A DNA stretch of 64,000 nt from UBA7446 sp038143535 (GTDB lineage: Bacteria; Bacteroidota; Bacteroidia; Flavobacteriales; Flavobacteriaceae), in contig JAYQMD010000001.1 in the NCBI GenBank assembly GCA_038143535.1, positions 1,601,857 through 1,665,856 of the forward strand, written 5' to 3'. The notes under the pieces were generated by a model. That model worked only from the letters and a program-made list of their open reading frames with translations. It made no database searches and had not been told where the DNA came from. The position numbers were made by a program, and so were the translations under genes. This document shows, in pieces, positions 36,882 to 46,215 of the stretch. Numbering within the stretch: the stretch's first letter is position 1; each line of letters begins with the position of its first letter.

Positions 36882-39344
36882 TTACAATTGATAACGTAAA
36901 ACCACCTTTAGGCTTCTGCCTGGTACAGAAATCCCAGAAGCAAATTCTCTATAATGGGTATCAAAAAGGTTAAATACCCCGCCCGACAAATTAAAAGATG
37001 TATTGATGGGATAGGCAAATTGGAGGTCAACACGTTGCCAAGCGGGTGTTCCAGCATAGGAGCCGTCTGCTAGAAGTGGGGTTTCTTCCAAACCGTCTTC
37101 TCCCCAAGGGCTGTACGTATTTGGATGTTTGGCTTTTGCAAAATTCCATTCCAGTCCTAAAGTTCCTTTTTTGAATGTTAAATCAAGCTTTTGAGCGGTA
37201 AATAATGGGCTTATGGACGGAAGGTTTCCGCTGAGATTATTGCCGTCACCTTTTGTTAATGTCAGTGCGCCTGAATATTGCAGTTTAGAAGAAATGTGCC
37301 ATTGGACTTGTGTACTAAATCCATAAATACGAACCCGGCCAAGATTGGAATTTGACACAATTTGAACTTCTTCTCCAGAAAACATAATGGTGTTCGTTTT
37401 CAGCGTAGATGGGTCGTCGTGAATATGATAGGTCCCACGAGCTATATAATCGTAAATGTTAGCGTAATAGCCGTTGAGTTCAAAAAAAGATCCGTCTTTC
37501 CAACTGCGCTTAATTCCAACTTCACCACTAACAATATATTCAGGGCTAAGGCTCATGTTTGGCACAGTCAAAACGCCGTTGTGCTCGCGTGTTTTTCCAA
37601 GATCATCAATGTTTGGAGATCTAAAGCCTGTTGAGATGAGTGCCTTCAACTGCCAATTGGCATTGGGCTGATGGGTATATCCTAAGGTTACGTTTGAAGC
37701 CCCGTTTTTTTGGTTGACGTGTGCTAACCGCGCATCAATTAGCGCTTGCTCGGTCCAAGAAGCGTCTAGCTCTGTGAAAGTGTGTCTTCCACCAAATGCC
37801 AATGTACTGTTTAGGTTGATGTCATACCTAAAATCTACATACGCAGCAAAGGTCGTGTAGGTACTTCCGCCACTTGGGTAGCGGGTAGCTATTGGGGTCT
37901 TTGAAGTTAGACCAACTATTTGATTCCCGTTAACAGCAAGCGTTTGGCTAAAAGCAGTCGATTGTACTTCATTATGCGTAAGCTCTAATCCGTATGACCA
38001 ATCAAACCCCTTCGCGAAACTAGCCTTAAAGTCGGCGTTAAGGCTGTAAACGGATAGGTTTTCACGCTGCGTATGTCTGTCTAGGCTGCTGAATTTTCTT
38101 TTGATGCGAGACTCTTCTAAAAATTGCACAGCAGCGATAATTTTTCCGGACTGTAACCATGGGCGGGTACCAATAAAGTTTATTTGTGGAGAAATGAGCC
38201 ATCTTTTTTGAGGCCCATATTCCCACCGTGCAAAGCGTAATTCTCCATCTTGCTTTTCGGCAAGCTTGTCAAACCTTAGAATATTTCCAGAATTTGATCC
38301 TTGCAAATTAAGGGTGAATTTGAGACCAGTGTCGCTGTGATAGACCCACTTTTGTAAAAAGTCTACTTGTTCATACCCAGAGTTCCGCTGCTTATTTGGG
38401 TTGCTATTTGGGGTTGGGGTTGCGGTATAGTTCGACGCTGTATTTTCTGAATACGCGGCTACCTTTCCCCAGTTATCGTATCCGTGTGAGCGATTTTTCC
38501 CCATAACGATGTCTCCAAAATGCGCATAAGAAACGTATTGAAGCATGGCCCATTTAGAGGCGCTGTATTCAAATAAAGCCGATTGTTTGCTTGTGTTTTG
38601 GTTAAAATCGTAGGAGGAGGAACCAGAAAAGCTTGTTTTTTTATTTTGATTAATTAATGGGGTTCGTGTATAAAAGTGGATAACTCCGCCAAGGGCATCA
38701 GATCCATAACCAACGGAAGATGGCCCAAAGATAACTTCTGCCCGCTCTAAGCTCAAAGGATCTACGCTAAGCGCATTGTGGAGGTGCCCTGAACGAAAGA
38801 TCGCATTGTTCATCCTGACGCCATCAACAACTAAAAGCACTCGGTTTGCTTCAAAGCCTCGTAGTACAGGGCTCCCGCCACCGCCCTGTGATTGCTGCAC
38901 GCGTACACCTGGGATTTTACGCAATAAAACGGCTGTGTTTTCAGGGTTTTGTTTTTCGATCTCAGCTTTGGCAACAATCCCAATTTGTTGGGCCAAGCGT
39001 TTCTTCTTTGTGCTGGCCCTTGCAACCGATAAGACAATTTCACCCAGCTGCTCAGCGTCTGGAGTCATCAAAATAATTTGAGCTGATTTGATTTGATTTT
39101 TAGACAGCGTGTGTGGCAAGTATCCTATGTGAGAAAATAAAATAAGGGCGTTGTCAGCAAAGGCATCAAGATTGACTGACCCATCAAAGGCTGTTGTTTC
39201 AAAATAAGTACCGCCCTGATCTACAATTGTAACACTAGGAAGTACTTCAAGTGTTACTGCGTCCTTAACTAAAACCTGCTGCGCAAAACCACAGCAGCAG
39301 ATAAAAAGGGGTACACTAATCGTTAAAAACCTCATATAAAACAT
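36882..39344 (-). CDS. TonB-dependent receptor, possibly for heme or hemoglobin-type ligand
   Basis: An 820-residue outer membrane receptor. Signal peptide about 1-22 (ends G-F-A-Q), a short carboxypeptidase-regulatory-like domain (about 24-95), a plug (about 110-225: P-G-V-R-V-Q, R-G-F-E-A-N-R-V, V-D-G-V-R-M-N-N) and a barrel ending V-V-L-R-Y-Q-L. The G-F-R-S-P-N-I-D-D-L motif in the barrel resembles the F-R-A-P-N-L of heme/hemoglobin receptors, but the ligand is a guess. The start is ATG 39344 or 39335; both give a usable signal peptide and overlap the end of recO. Confidence 0.88.
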   Translation of the reverse strand: MFYMRFLTISVPLFICCCGFAQQVLVKDAVTLEVLPSVTIVDQGGTYFETTAFDGSVNLDAFADNALILFSHIGYLPHTLSKNQIKSAQIILMTPDAEQLGEIVLSVARASTKKKRLAQQIGIVAKAEIEKQNPENTAVLLRKIPGVRVQQSQGGGGSPVLRGFEANRVLLVVDGVRMNNAIFRSGHLHNALSVDPLSLERAEVIFGPSSVGYGSDALGGVIHFYTRTPLINQNKKTSFSGSSSYDFNQNTSKQSALFEYSASKWAMLQYVSYAHFGDIVMGKNRSHGYDNWGKVAAYSENTASNYTATPTPNSNPNKQRNSGYEQVDFLQKWVYHSDTGLKFTLNLQGSNSGNILRFDKLAEKQDGELRFARWEYGPQKRWLISPQINFIGTRPWLQSGKIIAAVQFLEESRIKRKFSSLDRHTQRENLSVYSLNADFKASFAKGFDWSYGLELTHNEVQSTAFSQTLAVNGNQIVGLTSKTPIATRYPSGGSTYTTFAAYVDFRYDINLNSTLAFGGRHTFTELDASWTEQALIDARLAHVNQKNGASNVTLGYTHQPNANWQLKALISTGFRSPNIDDLGKTREHNGVLTVPNMSLSPEYIVSGEVGIKRSWKDGSFFELNGYYANIYDYIARGTYHIHDDPSTLKTNTIMFSGEEVQIVSNSNLGRVRIYGFSTQVQWHISSKLQYSGALTLTKGDGNNLSGNLPSISPLFTAQKLDLTFKKGTLGLEWNFAKAKHPNTYSPWGEDGLEETPLLADGSYAGTPAWQRVDLQFAYPINTSFNLSGGVFNLFDTHYREFASGISVPGRSLKVVLRYQL

Positions 39345-40041
39345 CTAATGATTTCGGCGGTCTAAAGGACTGCACATGTAGTCTATAATAACGCATAAGC
39401 AAGCGCAACAAGCGTCTTCTTTGGTCAGCATTGGTCGAAATTTTATCAATCTTATCAAATTTCGTACCTAAATAACTTTTTAACATTTCTATTTCCTGTC
39501 CTGAAACACATTCCTTGCCCCGTGCTTGAGCGGCAAACTGTCCGTTTTCAAGATCAAAATAGGGCTGTGCTATATGGGTCATGTCTGGATAAAAACCTAG
39601 ATATTTGGTAAGTTGTATGAGTATAAACATATGGGCATTGGCAATTTGGGCGCGTGTGTCAATCCATATTAGGGCATGTTCTAAAAAACGATAAAGGGAT
39701 TGATTTTCTTCCTCTTCTTTTAATACAGAACGGAAGACTTCGGCCAGAAAAATACAAATACTAGACTTGACAACATCGGTTGAAATTGTAGCGTAAGGGT
39801 GTATGATTTTGGCCGATTTCAAGATGGGAAGTCGTGTGCTTTTTGGGGTGCTAGACAATAATTCAAGCTGTGTCAACGGCTGGAACATGCCCATTGAAAG
39901 GGATTTGTTTTTCTTTTTTGAACGTGCTCCTTTGACCACAAAAGATTGTAGGCCAGAGCGTTCCGTGTAGCAATGAAGCATTACGCTAGTTTCTCCATAC
40001 TTTGTGGCATGTAATACAATTGCGTTTGTCAAGCCTTCCAT
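39316..40041 (-). CDS. recO: DNA repair protein RecO
   Basis: Recombination mediator that helps load RecA with RecF/RecR. The 241-residue protein has the N-terminal OB-fold start (T-N-A-I-V-L-H-A-T-K-Y-G-E-T-S) and V-K-G-A-R near residue 37, then a helical C-terminal domain with L-G-F-Y-P-D (about 150). The zinc cysteines of some RecO proteins are absent. It shares one base with the porZ stop and its end overlaps the TonB receptor, the usual flavobacterial neighbourhood. Confidence 0.92.
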   Translation of the reverse strand: MEGLTNAIVLHATKYGETSVMLHCYTERSGLQSFVVKGARSKKKNKSLSMGMFQPLTQLELLSSTPKSTRLPILKSAKIIHPYATISTDVVKSSICIFLAEVFRSVLKEEEENQSLYRFLEHALIWIDTRAQIANAHMFILIQLTKYLGFYPDMTHIAQPYFDLENGQFAAQARGKECVSGQEIEMLKSYLGTKFDKIDKISTNADQRRRLLRLLMRYYRLHVQSFRPPKSLDVLYEVFND

Positions 40042-42323
40042 TAATTAATAACCATAAGCTTTTTAACAGCGCTGTCAAGTCCGTCCTTGGAGGTTATAAA
40101 AATAAGGTATACACCGCTACGAACGCGTGCGCCTGAAAAGGAGCGCAGGTTCCAACTAATGCTACCGCCTTGACTCGTGGTGTCATAAACCAAGTTGCCG
40201 GCAATATCTGTTATTTTTATCCTCGTCTTTTGTTGCAGCCCACGAATAACAACATTCCCTAAAAAGTTAGGTCGCACTGGGTTTGGGAAAACATTTGCTT
40301 CAGACAAGCTTTCAGATTCAGCATAAGCATCCCCTTGAAAAGAAACCATACCGTTAAGTGTTCCGAAATAAACCTCTCCAGACACCTCATTTATCCCAAT
40401 TGTTTTTACCGATGAGGTTGGAAGCGGGCTGTTTTCCTTAGTAAAGTGTTGCAAAATTTGACTGCCGTCGGGTGAAATTAAAAACACACCAGAGCTAGTT
40501 GTACTGATCCATTTTTGATTATTGCCATCTACCTCAATATCGGATATAAATTGTCCACTTAATAGTTCTCGCAAGTTTCCACCATCGGAAATGACGACAG
40601 AACGTAATTGGGTGTCCTCTTCAAAGAAGCGATTCGGCGCATATAGGATCACAAGGCCATCCCTAGTACCCACCCAAAGTCGGTTGTCTTTATCTAAACG
40701 TATGCTGCGGATATCATCGGAAGGTAGCCCCATGTCGCCACCCATGATGCGTTTCATTTGGGGAGGAGATTGCGAAATGTCTACCCCGATGAGGCCACTT
40801 TGTACACCTCCAAAAAATAAAATCTTATTGTTATAAAGTTCCAAATTTGAATATCCTGCTTCCTGTGTATAATCCAAAACGGCATCCGACAAGTCATATC
40901 CCGTCCATTGTCCAGAGGGAGATCTCTTTTTTAGCCCTTTTTGAACATACCCAGTTATTGACCACAGGTTTCCATTGTCGTCTACCAAAACATCTCGAAC
41001 GCGAATGCTTTTGTAGTTTGGTCCTGCAAATGTTAGGCTTTCGAGTCCGCTATTTGTTTGGTCCCACAAGGCCACTGGTGTATTGTCTTCTAGGGCAACT
41101 ATTCCTCCATGGAAGGAACAGGCGTAAAGTGTTCCTATTTCAGTTGGGTGAGCCACTACCCGAACAAATGAATCTGCATTAAACAGTTGATTGTTGGGGA
41201 TGTTTTCCCATTGCTTATCAACATAACGACTTAAGCCATATTTTTCTAAAAGTGAGGGGGTATATTTCAGATTATAATCCCCATGGGCAATCCATAGCTC
41301 TTGCTGTAAATGCTCAATATCAAAAATACTGTTTAACAATGGGCCTTGTGGGCTGATTAAATCGAAATTAGTGTCATCAGCGTAACGTATAAGGCCTTCG
41401 CTGGAAGTGCCTATCCACTTCTGGTCATTTAGACTTATTGCAAAATTAAAGGTGTTGGGTTTCACTCCATCTAAATCACCTATAGTTTGGGTTCTGACAA
41501 AAGATTTATCCGTGTCATAAACTCGGTTTGAAACCGTTATCAGTACACCGTTTTCATTCGGAGAAACGTTCTTTAATACTCCTGTAAAAGTTGCTTTTTT
41601 TTGAACCGTATCCCCCAATTGAAAAAAGGAAAGGGAACTGCCCTCGTCTTTTACTGCGTATAAGCTGTTGTCTTGAACCCACAAGAAAGCCCAATTCCCA
41701 GCGGCTAATTGATCCCATGATGAAAACTCCAGCTTATTTAGGTTTGTTTGAGGTGTTTTAAATAAGCCTTGTTCGGTAGCTGCATACAGCGCGTTTTCAA
41801 AAACGAAAACTTGATTAACTTCTGTGCTGTCGCTTGTCGGTCCAAAATAATACGTGTCGCCAAAATCGAGCGGTTCAGGATTAACTTCTACAATACCAAA
41901 GCCTGTGGCTACATATGCGCTATTAGCTACGAGTTGAATATGATTAATCTGTTTTTTTTCAGCGGAAATTGTATTGCTCCGGGTAATGCCGCTTTCAAAT
42001 ATTATTTCCTTGGTATTGATGTCAATTTGTGCAAGCAAGCCGTTTTCATGGCCAACTAAAATTACGTTTTCATAGGAGGCTAGTGCAGAAATATTATCTC
42101 CTGAAAGGCCTTCTATTGTAGTGATGGTTTCGGCAGTGCCTTGTGAGCTGTCAAATAGCAAAAGGGCGTTTTGGGAAGCCGTAACTATCGTTTGGTTACT
42201 TACAGTGCCCACGGAAATATTGTTATAGGAATAATATGACTCCCAAGCGTTGGTTTGCCCCCAAACCATCAGTGGTCCTGTAAGCAGCAAACAGGCGATA
42301 TATTTTTGAAGGGTTGGTTTCAT
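40041..42323 (-). CDS. porZ: PorZ-like type IX secretion beta-propeller protein with T9SS sorting domain
   Basis: A 760-residue secreted protein. Signal peptide about 1-22 (ends V-W-G-Q), two successive beta-propellers of the two-component-regulator type (about 25-670; repeats such as D-N-R-L-W-V-G-T-R-D-G-L and N-Q-K-W-I-S-T-T-S-S-G-V) and a C-terminal T9SS type A sorting domain (N-V-F-P-N-P-V-R-P at about 680, ending K-K-L-M-V-I-N). This architecture, length and position next to recO fit PorZ, part of the T9SS cell-surface attachment complex that handles cargo and A-LPS. The assignment rests on architecture and synteny. Confidence 0.82.
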   Translation of the reverse strand: MKPTLQKYIACLLLTGPLMVWGQTNAWESYYSYNNISVGTVSNQTIVTASQNALLLFDSSQGTAETITTIEGLSGDNISALASYENVILVGHENGLLAQIDINTKEIIFESGITRSNTISAEKKQINHIQLVANSAYVATGFGIVEVNPEPLDFGDTYYFGPTSDSTEVNQVFVFENALYAATEQGLFKTPQTNLNKLEFSSWDQLAAGNWAFLWVQDNSLYAVKDEGSSLSFFQLGDTVQKKATFTGVLKNVSPNENGVLITVSNRVYDTDKSFVRTQTIGDLDGVKPNTFNFAISLNDQKWIGTSSEGLIRYADDTNFDLISPQGPLLNSIFDIEHLQQELWIAHGDYNLKYTPSLLEKYGLSRYVDKQWENIPNNQLFNADSFVRVVAHPTEIGTLYACSFHGGIVALEDNTPVALWDQTNSGLESLTFAGPNYKSIRVRDVLVDDNGNLWSITGYVQKGLKKRSPSGQWTGYDLSDAVLDYTQEAGYSNLELYNNKILFFGGVQSGLIGVDISQSPPQMKRIMGGDMGLPSDDIRSIRLDKDNRLWVGTRDGLVILYAPNRFFEEDTQLRSVVISDGGNLRELLSGQFISDIEVDGNNQKWISTTSSGVFLISPDGSQILQHFTKENSPLPTSSVKTIGINEVSGEVYFGTLNGMVSFQGDAYAESESLSEANVFPNPVRPNFLGNVVIRGLQQKTRIKITDIAGNLVYDTTSQGGSISWNLRSFSGARVRSGVYLIFITSKDGLDSAVKKLMVIN

Positions 42324-42358
42324 TAGGTGTTAAACGAGTAAAAAGCTGATATCATATG

Positions 42359-43699
42359 TCAAACCACCCCTTGTGCCAGCATGGCGTCGGCAACCTTGAC
42401 AAAGCCTGCTATATTAGCTCCCTTTTCATAATTAATGCCTTCTTTTCCTTTGCCGTAAGAAGCACAGGCTTGGTGAATGTCTTTCATGATGTGTTGCAGG
42501 CGCTGATCAACCTCATCGCGTGTCCAGCTGTAACGTAAGGAGTTTTGTGCCATTTCAAGACCCGAAACTGCCACACCTCCTGCATTGGAAGCTTTTCCTG
42601 GGGCATAAAGGACGCTGTTGCTGTGAAAGTGTAAAATAGCATCGGGTGTTGAAGGCATATTAGCGCCCTCGCTAACACAATAGCAGCCGTTAGAAATTAG
42701 TGTTTTAGCATCAGCAGCGTTAACCTCATTTTGTGTGGCACAGGGCATGGCAATATCGCAGGGGACACCCCATGGTTTTTTGCCTTTGTGAAAGCTCGCT
42801 TTGGGGTACTGTGCTACATATTTATCTATACGTTGTCGACTCACGTTTTTAAGTTGCATGATAAACGTCAACTTTTCTTCATCTATCCCCTCAGGGTCAT
42901 GGACAAATCCAGAAGAATCTGACATGGTCATAACCTTCGCGCCAAGCTGAATGGCTTTTTCAGCTGCATATTGTGCCACATTTCCAGCACCAGATATCAC
43001 AACTTTTTTACCTTCAAAAGAAGCGCCTCTAGTTTCCAGCATGTTTTGTGCAAAATATACGGCACCATAACCTGTTGCTTCAGGACGAATTAGCGAGCCC
43101 CCCCATGAAATCCCTTTGCCGGTAAGCACCCCCGTAAATTCATTTTTTAAGCGCTTGTACTGACCAAACATATAGCCTATTTCTCTACCTCCAACACCAA
43201 TATCACCGGCTGGAATATCTCGGTTAGGGCCGATGTGACGAAAAAGTTCAGTCATAAAACTTTGGCAAAAGCGCATTAGCTCAGCGTCTGATTTACCTTT
43301 AGGGTTAAAATCAGCGCCTCCCTTTCCACCTCCCATGGGAAGTGTAGTCAAGGCATTTTTAAATACTTGCTCAAAAGCTAAAAACTTTAAAATACTGAGG
43401 TTAACCGACTCATGAAACCGCAACCCCCCTTTATATGGGCCAATGGCTGAATTCATTTCAATACGATACCCCCTGTTCACACGGATTTCTCCGCTATCAT
43501 CAATCCATGGCACACGAAACATGACCACACGTTCAGGTTCTGCCATACGCATCAGGATGTTTTTTCCGTGATAAATATCATTGGCAACAATGTAGGGTAT
43601 AACCGTTTGCGCTACTTCAGAAACGGCCTGCATAAACTCTGGCTCGTTGGTGTTGCGTTGGTTTACTTCTTGCAAAAAATTAGTGATGATTTTTTCCAT
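42359..43699 (-). CDS. gdhA: NADP-specific glutamate dehydrogenase
   Basis: Reductive amination of 2-oxoglutarate to glutamate. The 446-residue hexameric type has G-G-L-R-F-H (about 92), the catalytic lysine region P-M-G-G-G-K-G-G-A-D-F (about 121-131) and the nucleotide-binding G-A-G-N-V-A-Q-Y. Length and the S-G-A-G form suggest the NADP-linked assimilatory enzyme. A near-consensus -7 element (TACATTTA, one mismatch) lies on the minus strand at 43718-43725. The gene follows metB on the same strand with a 39-base gap. Confidence 0.95.
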   Translation of the reverse strand: MEKIITNFLQEVNQRNTNEPEFMQAVSEVAQTVIPYIVANDIYHGKNILMRMAEPERVVMFRVPWIDDSGEIRVNRGYRIEMNSAIGPYKGGLRFHESVNLSILKFLAFEQVFKNALTTLPMGGGKGGADFNPKGKSDAELMRFCQSFMTELFRHIGPNRDIPAGDIGVGGREIGYMFGQYKRLKNEFTGVLTGKGISWGGSLIRPEATGYGAVYFAQNMLETRGASFEGKKVVISGAGNVAQYAAEKAIQLGAKVMTMSDSSGFVHDPEGIDEEKLTFIMQLKNVSRQRIDKYVAQYPKASFHKGKKPWGVPCDIAMPCATQNEVNAADAKTLISNGCYCVSEGANMPSTPDAILHFHSNSVLYAPGKASNAGGVAVSGLEMAQNSLRYSWTRDEVDQRLQHIMKDIHQACASYGKGKEGINYEKGANIAGFVKVADAMLAQGVV

Positions 43700-43738
43700 A
43701 GTCGTCGATTTGAAACCTAAATGTATGTATAATTTTAT

Positions 43739-44893
43739 TTAACTCAGGGCTTGAGCTAAGTCGGCGATTAAATCTTCGCTGTCTTCAATGCCAACACTAA
43801 GGCGAATAAGACCATCGGTAACGCCCGTTTTTTCACGTTTCTCTTTTGGAATAGACGCGTGCGTCATGCTTGCTGGGTGTCCCGCTAAACTTTCCACACC
43901 GCCCAAAGACTCTGCCAAAGTAAATACTTGAAACGACGACACGATAGCTACTGCTTTTTCAAGGCTATTGTCTTTGTGGACAAAAGAAATCATGCCGCCA
44001 AAATCATCCATTTGTGCTTTTGCAACATCATGGTTAGGGTGGTCTTTTAGTCCAGGCCAATACACTTTTGAAACCTCAGGATGGCTTTCTAAAAACATCG
44101 CTACTGCTCGACCGTTTTCACAATGTCGCTGCATGCGCACATGTAGGGTTTTAATGCCGCGCAATACCAAAAAAGCGTCCATTGGGCCTGGCACGGCACC
44201 GCTGGCGTTTTGAATAAATGCCAACCGGTCGGCCAAATCCGCATCATTGACAACCAATGAGCCCAATACAACATCGCTGTGTCCGCCTAGATATTTGGTA
44301 GCAGAATGCATGACAATATCGGCGCCTAGATCTAGCGGGCGTTGTAAGTAGGGTGACGCAAACGTGTTATCAACAGCTAATAATAGCTTATGTGCCTTAG
44401 CCAGTACTGCCATAACCTTTATATCAATGACTTGCATCAGTGGGTTGGTAGGCGTTTCTACCCAAAGCAATTTGGTGTTTGCATTAATATGCTTTTCCAC
44501 GACTTCCATATCGCCCATTGGAACAAAATGAAAGGTGATGCCGTAGGCTGCAAACATCTTATCAAAAATCCGATAGGTTCCTCCGTATAAGTCGTTTGTT
44601 GAAATAACCTCGTCGCCAGGTTTTAAAAGTTTTATTACGGCGTCGATTGCGGCCATACCAGAAGCAAAAGCTAAGGCATGTGCGCCTGACTCAATGTTGG
44701 CAAGTGAGGCCTCTAGTGCAGTGCGCGTGGGATTGTGTGATCGGCTATATTCGTAACCAAGGTGAGTTCCCGGCTTTTCTTGTGCATAGGTAGATGTAAA
44801 ATAAACGGGGGGCATAACGGAGCCATAGGCTTTGTCGGGCTGTTGGCCGCCGTGAATGGTTCGAGAGTTGAATTTTAGTTTTTTATTCGCCAT
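43739..44893 (-). CDS. metB: Trans-sulfuration PLP enzyme, cystathionine gamma-synthase type
   Basis: A 384-residue Cys/Met-metabolism PLP enzyme. The PLP lysine lies in H-S-A-T-K-Y-L-G-G-H-S-D (about residue 200). The N-terminal Y-x-R-x-x-N-P-T motif reads Y-S-R-S-H-N-P-T, and the C-terminal S-L-G-G-V-E-S-L and R-L-S-V-G-I-E are intact. Cystathionine gamma-synthase and gamma-lyase are hard to separate by sequence; the S-L-G-G-V-E-S-L form fits either. It has its own promoter element and is divergent from the ArsC-like gene. Confidence 0.88.
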   Translation of the reverse strand: MANKKLKFNSRTIHGGQQPDKAYGSVMPPVYFTSTYAQEKPGTHLGYEYSRSHNPTRTALEASLANIESGAHALAFASGMAAIDAVIKLLKPGDEVISTNDLYGGTYRIFDKMFAAYGITFHFVPMGDMEVVEKHINANTKLLWVETPTNPLMQVIDIKVMAVLAKAHKLLLAVDNTFASPYLQRPLDLGADIVMHSATKYLGGHSDVVLGSLVVNDADLADRLAFIQNASGAVPGPMDAFLVLRGIKTLHVRMQRHCENGRAVAMFLESHPEVSKVYWPGLKDHPNHDVAKAQMDDFGGMISFVHKDNSLEKAVAIVSSFQVFTLAESLGGVESLAGHPASMTHASIPKEKREKTGVTDGLIRLSVGIEDSEDLIADLAQALS

Positions 44894-44907
44894 GGCTATA
44901 TTTTAAA

Positions 44908-44915
44908 CAAATGTA
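44908..44915 (-). promoter_or_regulatory. Putative -7 element of the metB promoter
   Basis: The minus strand reads TACATTTG, an exact TAnnTTTG match, 15 bases before the metB start, predicting a leader of about 10 bases. Confidence 0.55.
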
Positions 44916-44966
44916 TTTAAGTTTACGTTAAGACACCACTTTTAACGGGAATTTACTCACCTTTGC

Positions 44967-45329
44967 ATGATTATGAAAAATACATTTCTTTATCTGTCTA
45001 CTTGTTCTACCTGTGTCCGAATCATCAAGTCTTTGGGAATAGAAGACGCCCCTTTTTTACAAAACGTAAAAGAAGCAATGGTAACACCCGAACAATTGCG
45101 TTTTTTATATAATCATACAAACAATTATGAGCAGTTGATAAACAAGCGCGGGCGTATTTATGCGCAGCTGAAACGAGAAGGAACTGTGTTTTCAGAAGCG
45201 GTATATAAAACATTGCTTGAAAAAGAGTACAGCTGCCTTAAGCGACCCATCCTTATTTGGAATAACAACGTGTTTTTGGGTAATTCGAAAGCAACTGCTG
45301 CAGAAATGAAAACGGCGCTTGATGGATAA
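44967..45329 (+). CDS. ArsC/Spx family thioredoxin-fold protein
   Basis: A 120-residue protein of the ArsC-like family. The active-site motif C-S-T-C is near residue 12, the L-I-N-K-R-G segment near 57 matches the T-R-x-G region of ArsC, and L-K-R-P-I-L near residue 91 is the conserved R-P-I motif. Members are glutaredoxin-dependent reductases or of unknown function; actual arsenate reduction is not supported by any neighbouring ars gene. Start ATG 44967, with another ATG two codons later. It overlaps the transporter start by eight bases. Confidence 0.8.
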   Translation: MIMKNTFLYLSTCSTCVRIIKSLGIEDAPFLQNVKEAMVTPEQLRFLYNHTNNYEQLINKRGRIYAQLKREGTVFSEAVYKTLLEKEYSCLKRPILIWNNNVFLGNSKATAAEMKTALDG

Positions 45330-46215
45330 GCGAACACTGGCGCTTCTGGCCGCTTTAGGAGCAACAACCATCTATGGTCTAAACCATACCATCGCCAAAG
45401 AGGTGATGCCCACATATATTCAAGGGTTTGGTTTTGTTCAAGTACGTCTTTTGGGGGCGGCCATTTTGTTTTGGCTGGTCAGCTTCTTTATTCCGCAACA
45501 AAAAATTGACCGTGATGATCTTCCAAAAATGCTACTTTGTGCGCTCTTTGGCATGGTTATAAACATGCTTTGCTTTTTTAAGGGAATTGAACTTTCAACG
45601 CCTATTAACAGTGCGGTACTCATAACCATTACCCCCATTCTGGTGTTTGTGTTTTCGGCAATTCTCATAAAAGAGCGGCTTTTACTTCCAAGGGTCGTTG
45701 GCGTAATATTAGGTTTTATCGGGGCTTTGGTATTGATTGTTTTTGGGAATGAGATCCGTCAAGATGCTCCCAATATTCCTTTGGGGAATACGCTTTTTAT
45801 CGTCAATGCTTCGTCGTTTGCCATGTATTTGGTTTTGGTTAAGTCACTCTCAGCAAAGTATACGACTGTGCATTTATTAAAGTGGTTGTTTTTGTTTGGT
45901 TTTATAATGGCATTCCCCATCAGCTATCCTGAATTTAGCGAGGTTGGCTGGAGTGCCCTGCCTTTTGAGGCCCTTTGGCGTTTTGCTTTTGTGGTAATAG
46001 GAACGACTTTTATGACCTACCTACTCAACGTATATGCCCTCAAGCAGCTAAAAGCAAGCACCGTTGGCGTGTTTACCTATTTACAGCCGCTGATTGGCAT
46101 CGCGTATGCTATCGTGGTTGGCGCAGATGCCCTAACCGCATATAAGTTTGGTGCAGGTGGGGTGGTGTTGCTTGGTGTTTATTTGGTAACCAAGAGGTAC
46201 CAAACAAAAAGCTAA
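45322..46215 (+). CDS. EamA/DMT family transporter
   Basis: A 297-residue inner membrane protein with ten predicted helices in two EamA repeats (about 5-135 and 150-292), typical of drug/metabolite exporters. Visible features are G-L-N-H-T-I-A-K near the first helix and P-x-x-x-x-x-x-A loops at the ends of the repeats. The substrate is unknown. The ATG at 45322 overlaps the ArsC-like stop by eight bases. The end overlaps the sugar transferase tail to tail by four bases. Confidence 0.88.
   Translation: MDKRTLALLAALGATTIYGLNHTIAKEVMPTYIQGFGFVQVRLLGAAILFWLVSFFIPQQKIDRDDLPKMLLCALFGMVINMLCFFKGIELSTPINSAVLITITPILVFVFSAILIKERLLLPRVVGVILGFIGALVLIVFGNEIRQDAPNIPLGNTLFIVNASSFAMYLVLVKSLSAKYTTVHLLKWLFLFGFIMAFPISYPEFSEVGWSALPFEALWRFAFVVIGTTFMTYLLNVYALKQLKASTVGVFTYLQPLIGIAYAIVVGADALTAYKFGAGGVVLLGVYLVTKRYQTKS

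Noticed and set aside
44967..45329. Arsenic resistance function for the ArsC-like protein
   Set aside because: No arsR, arsB or acr3 gene is nearby, and many ArsC-fold proteins do not reduce arsenate.
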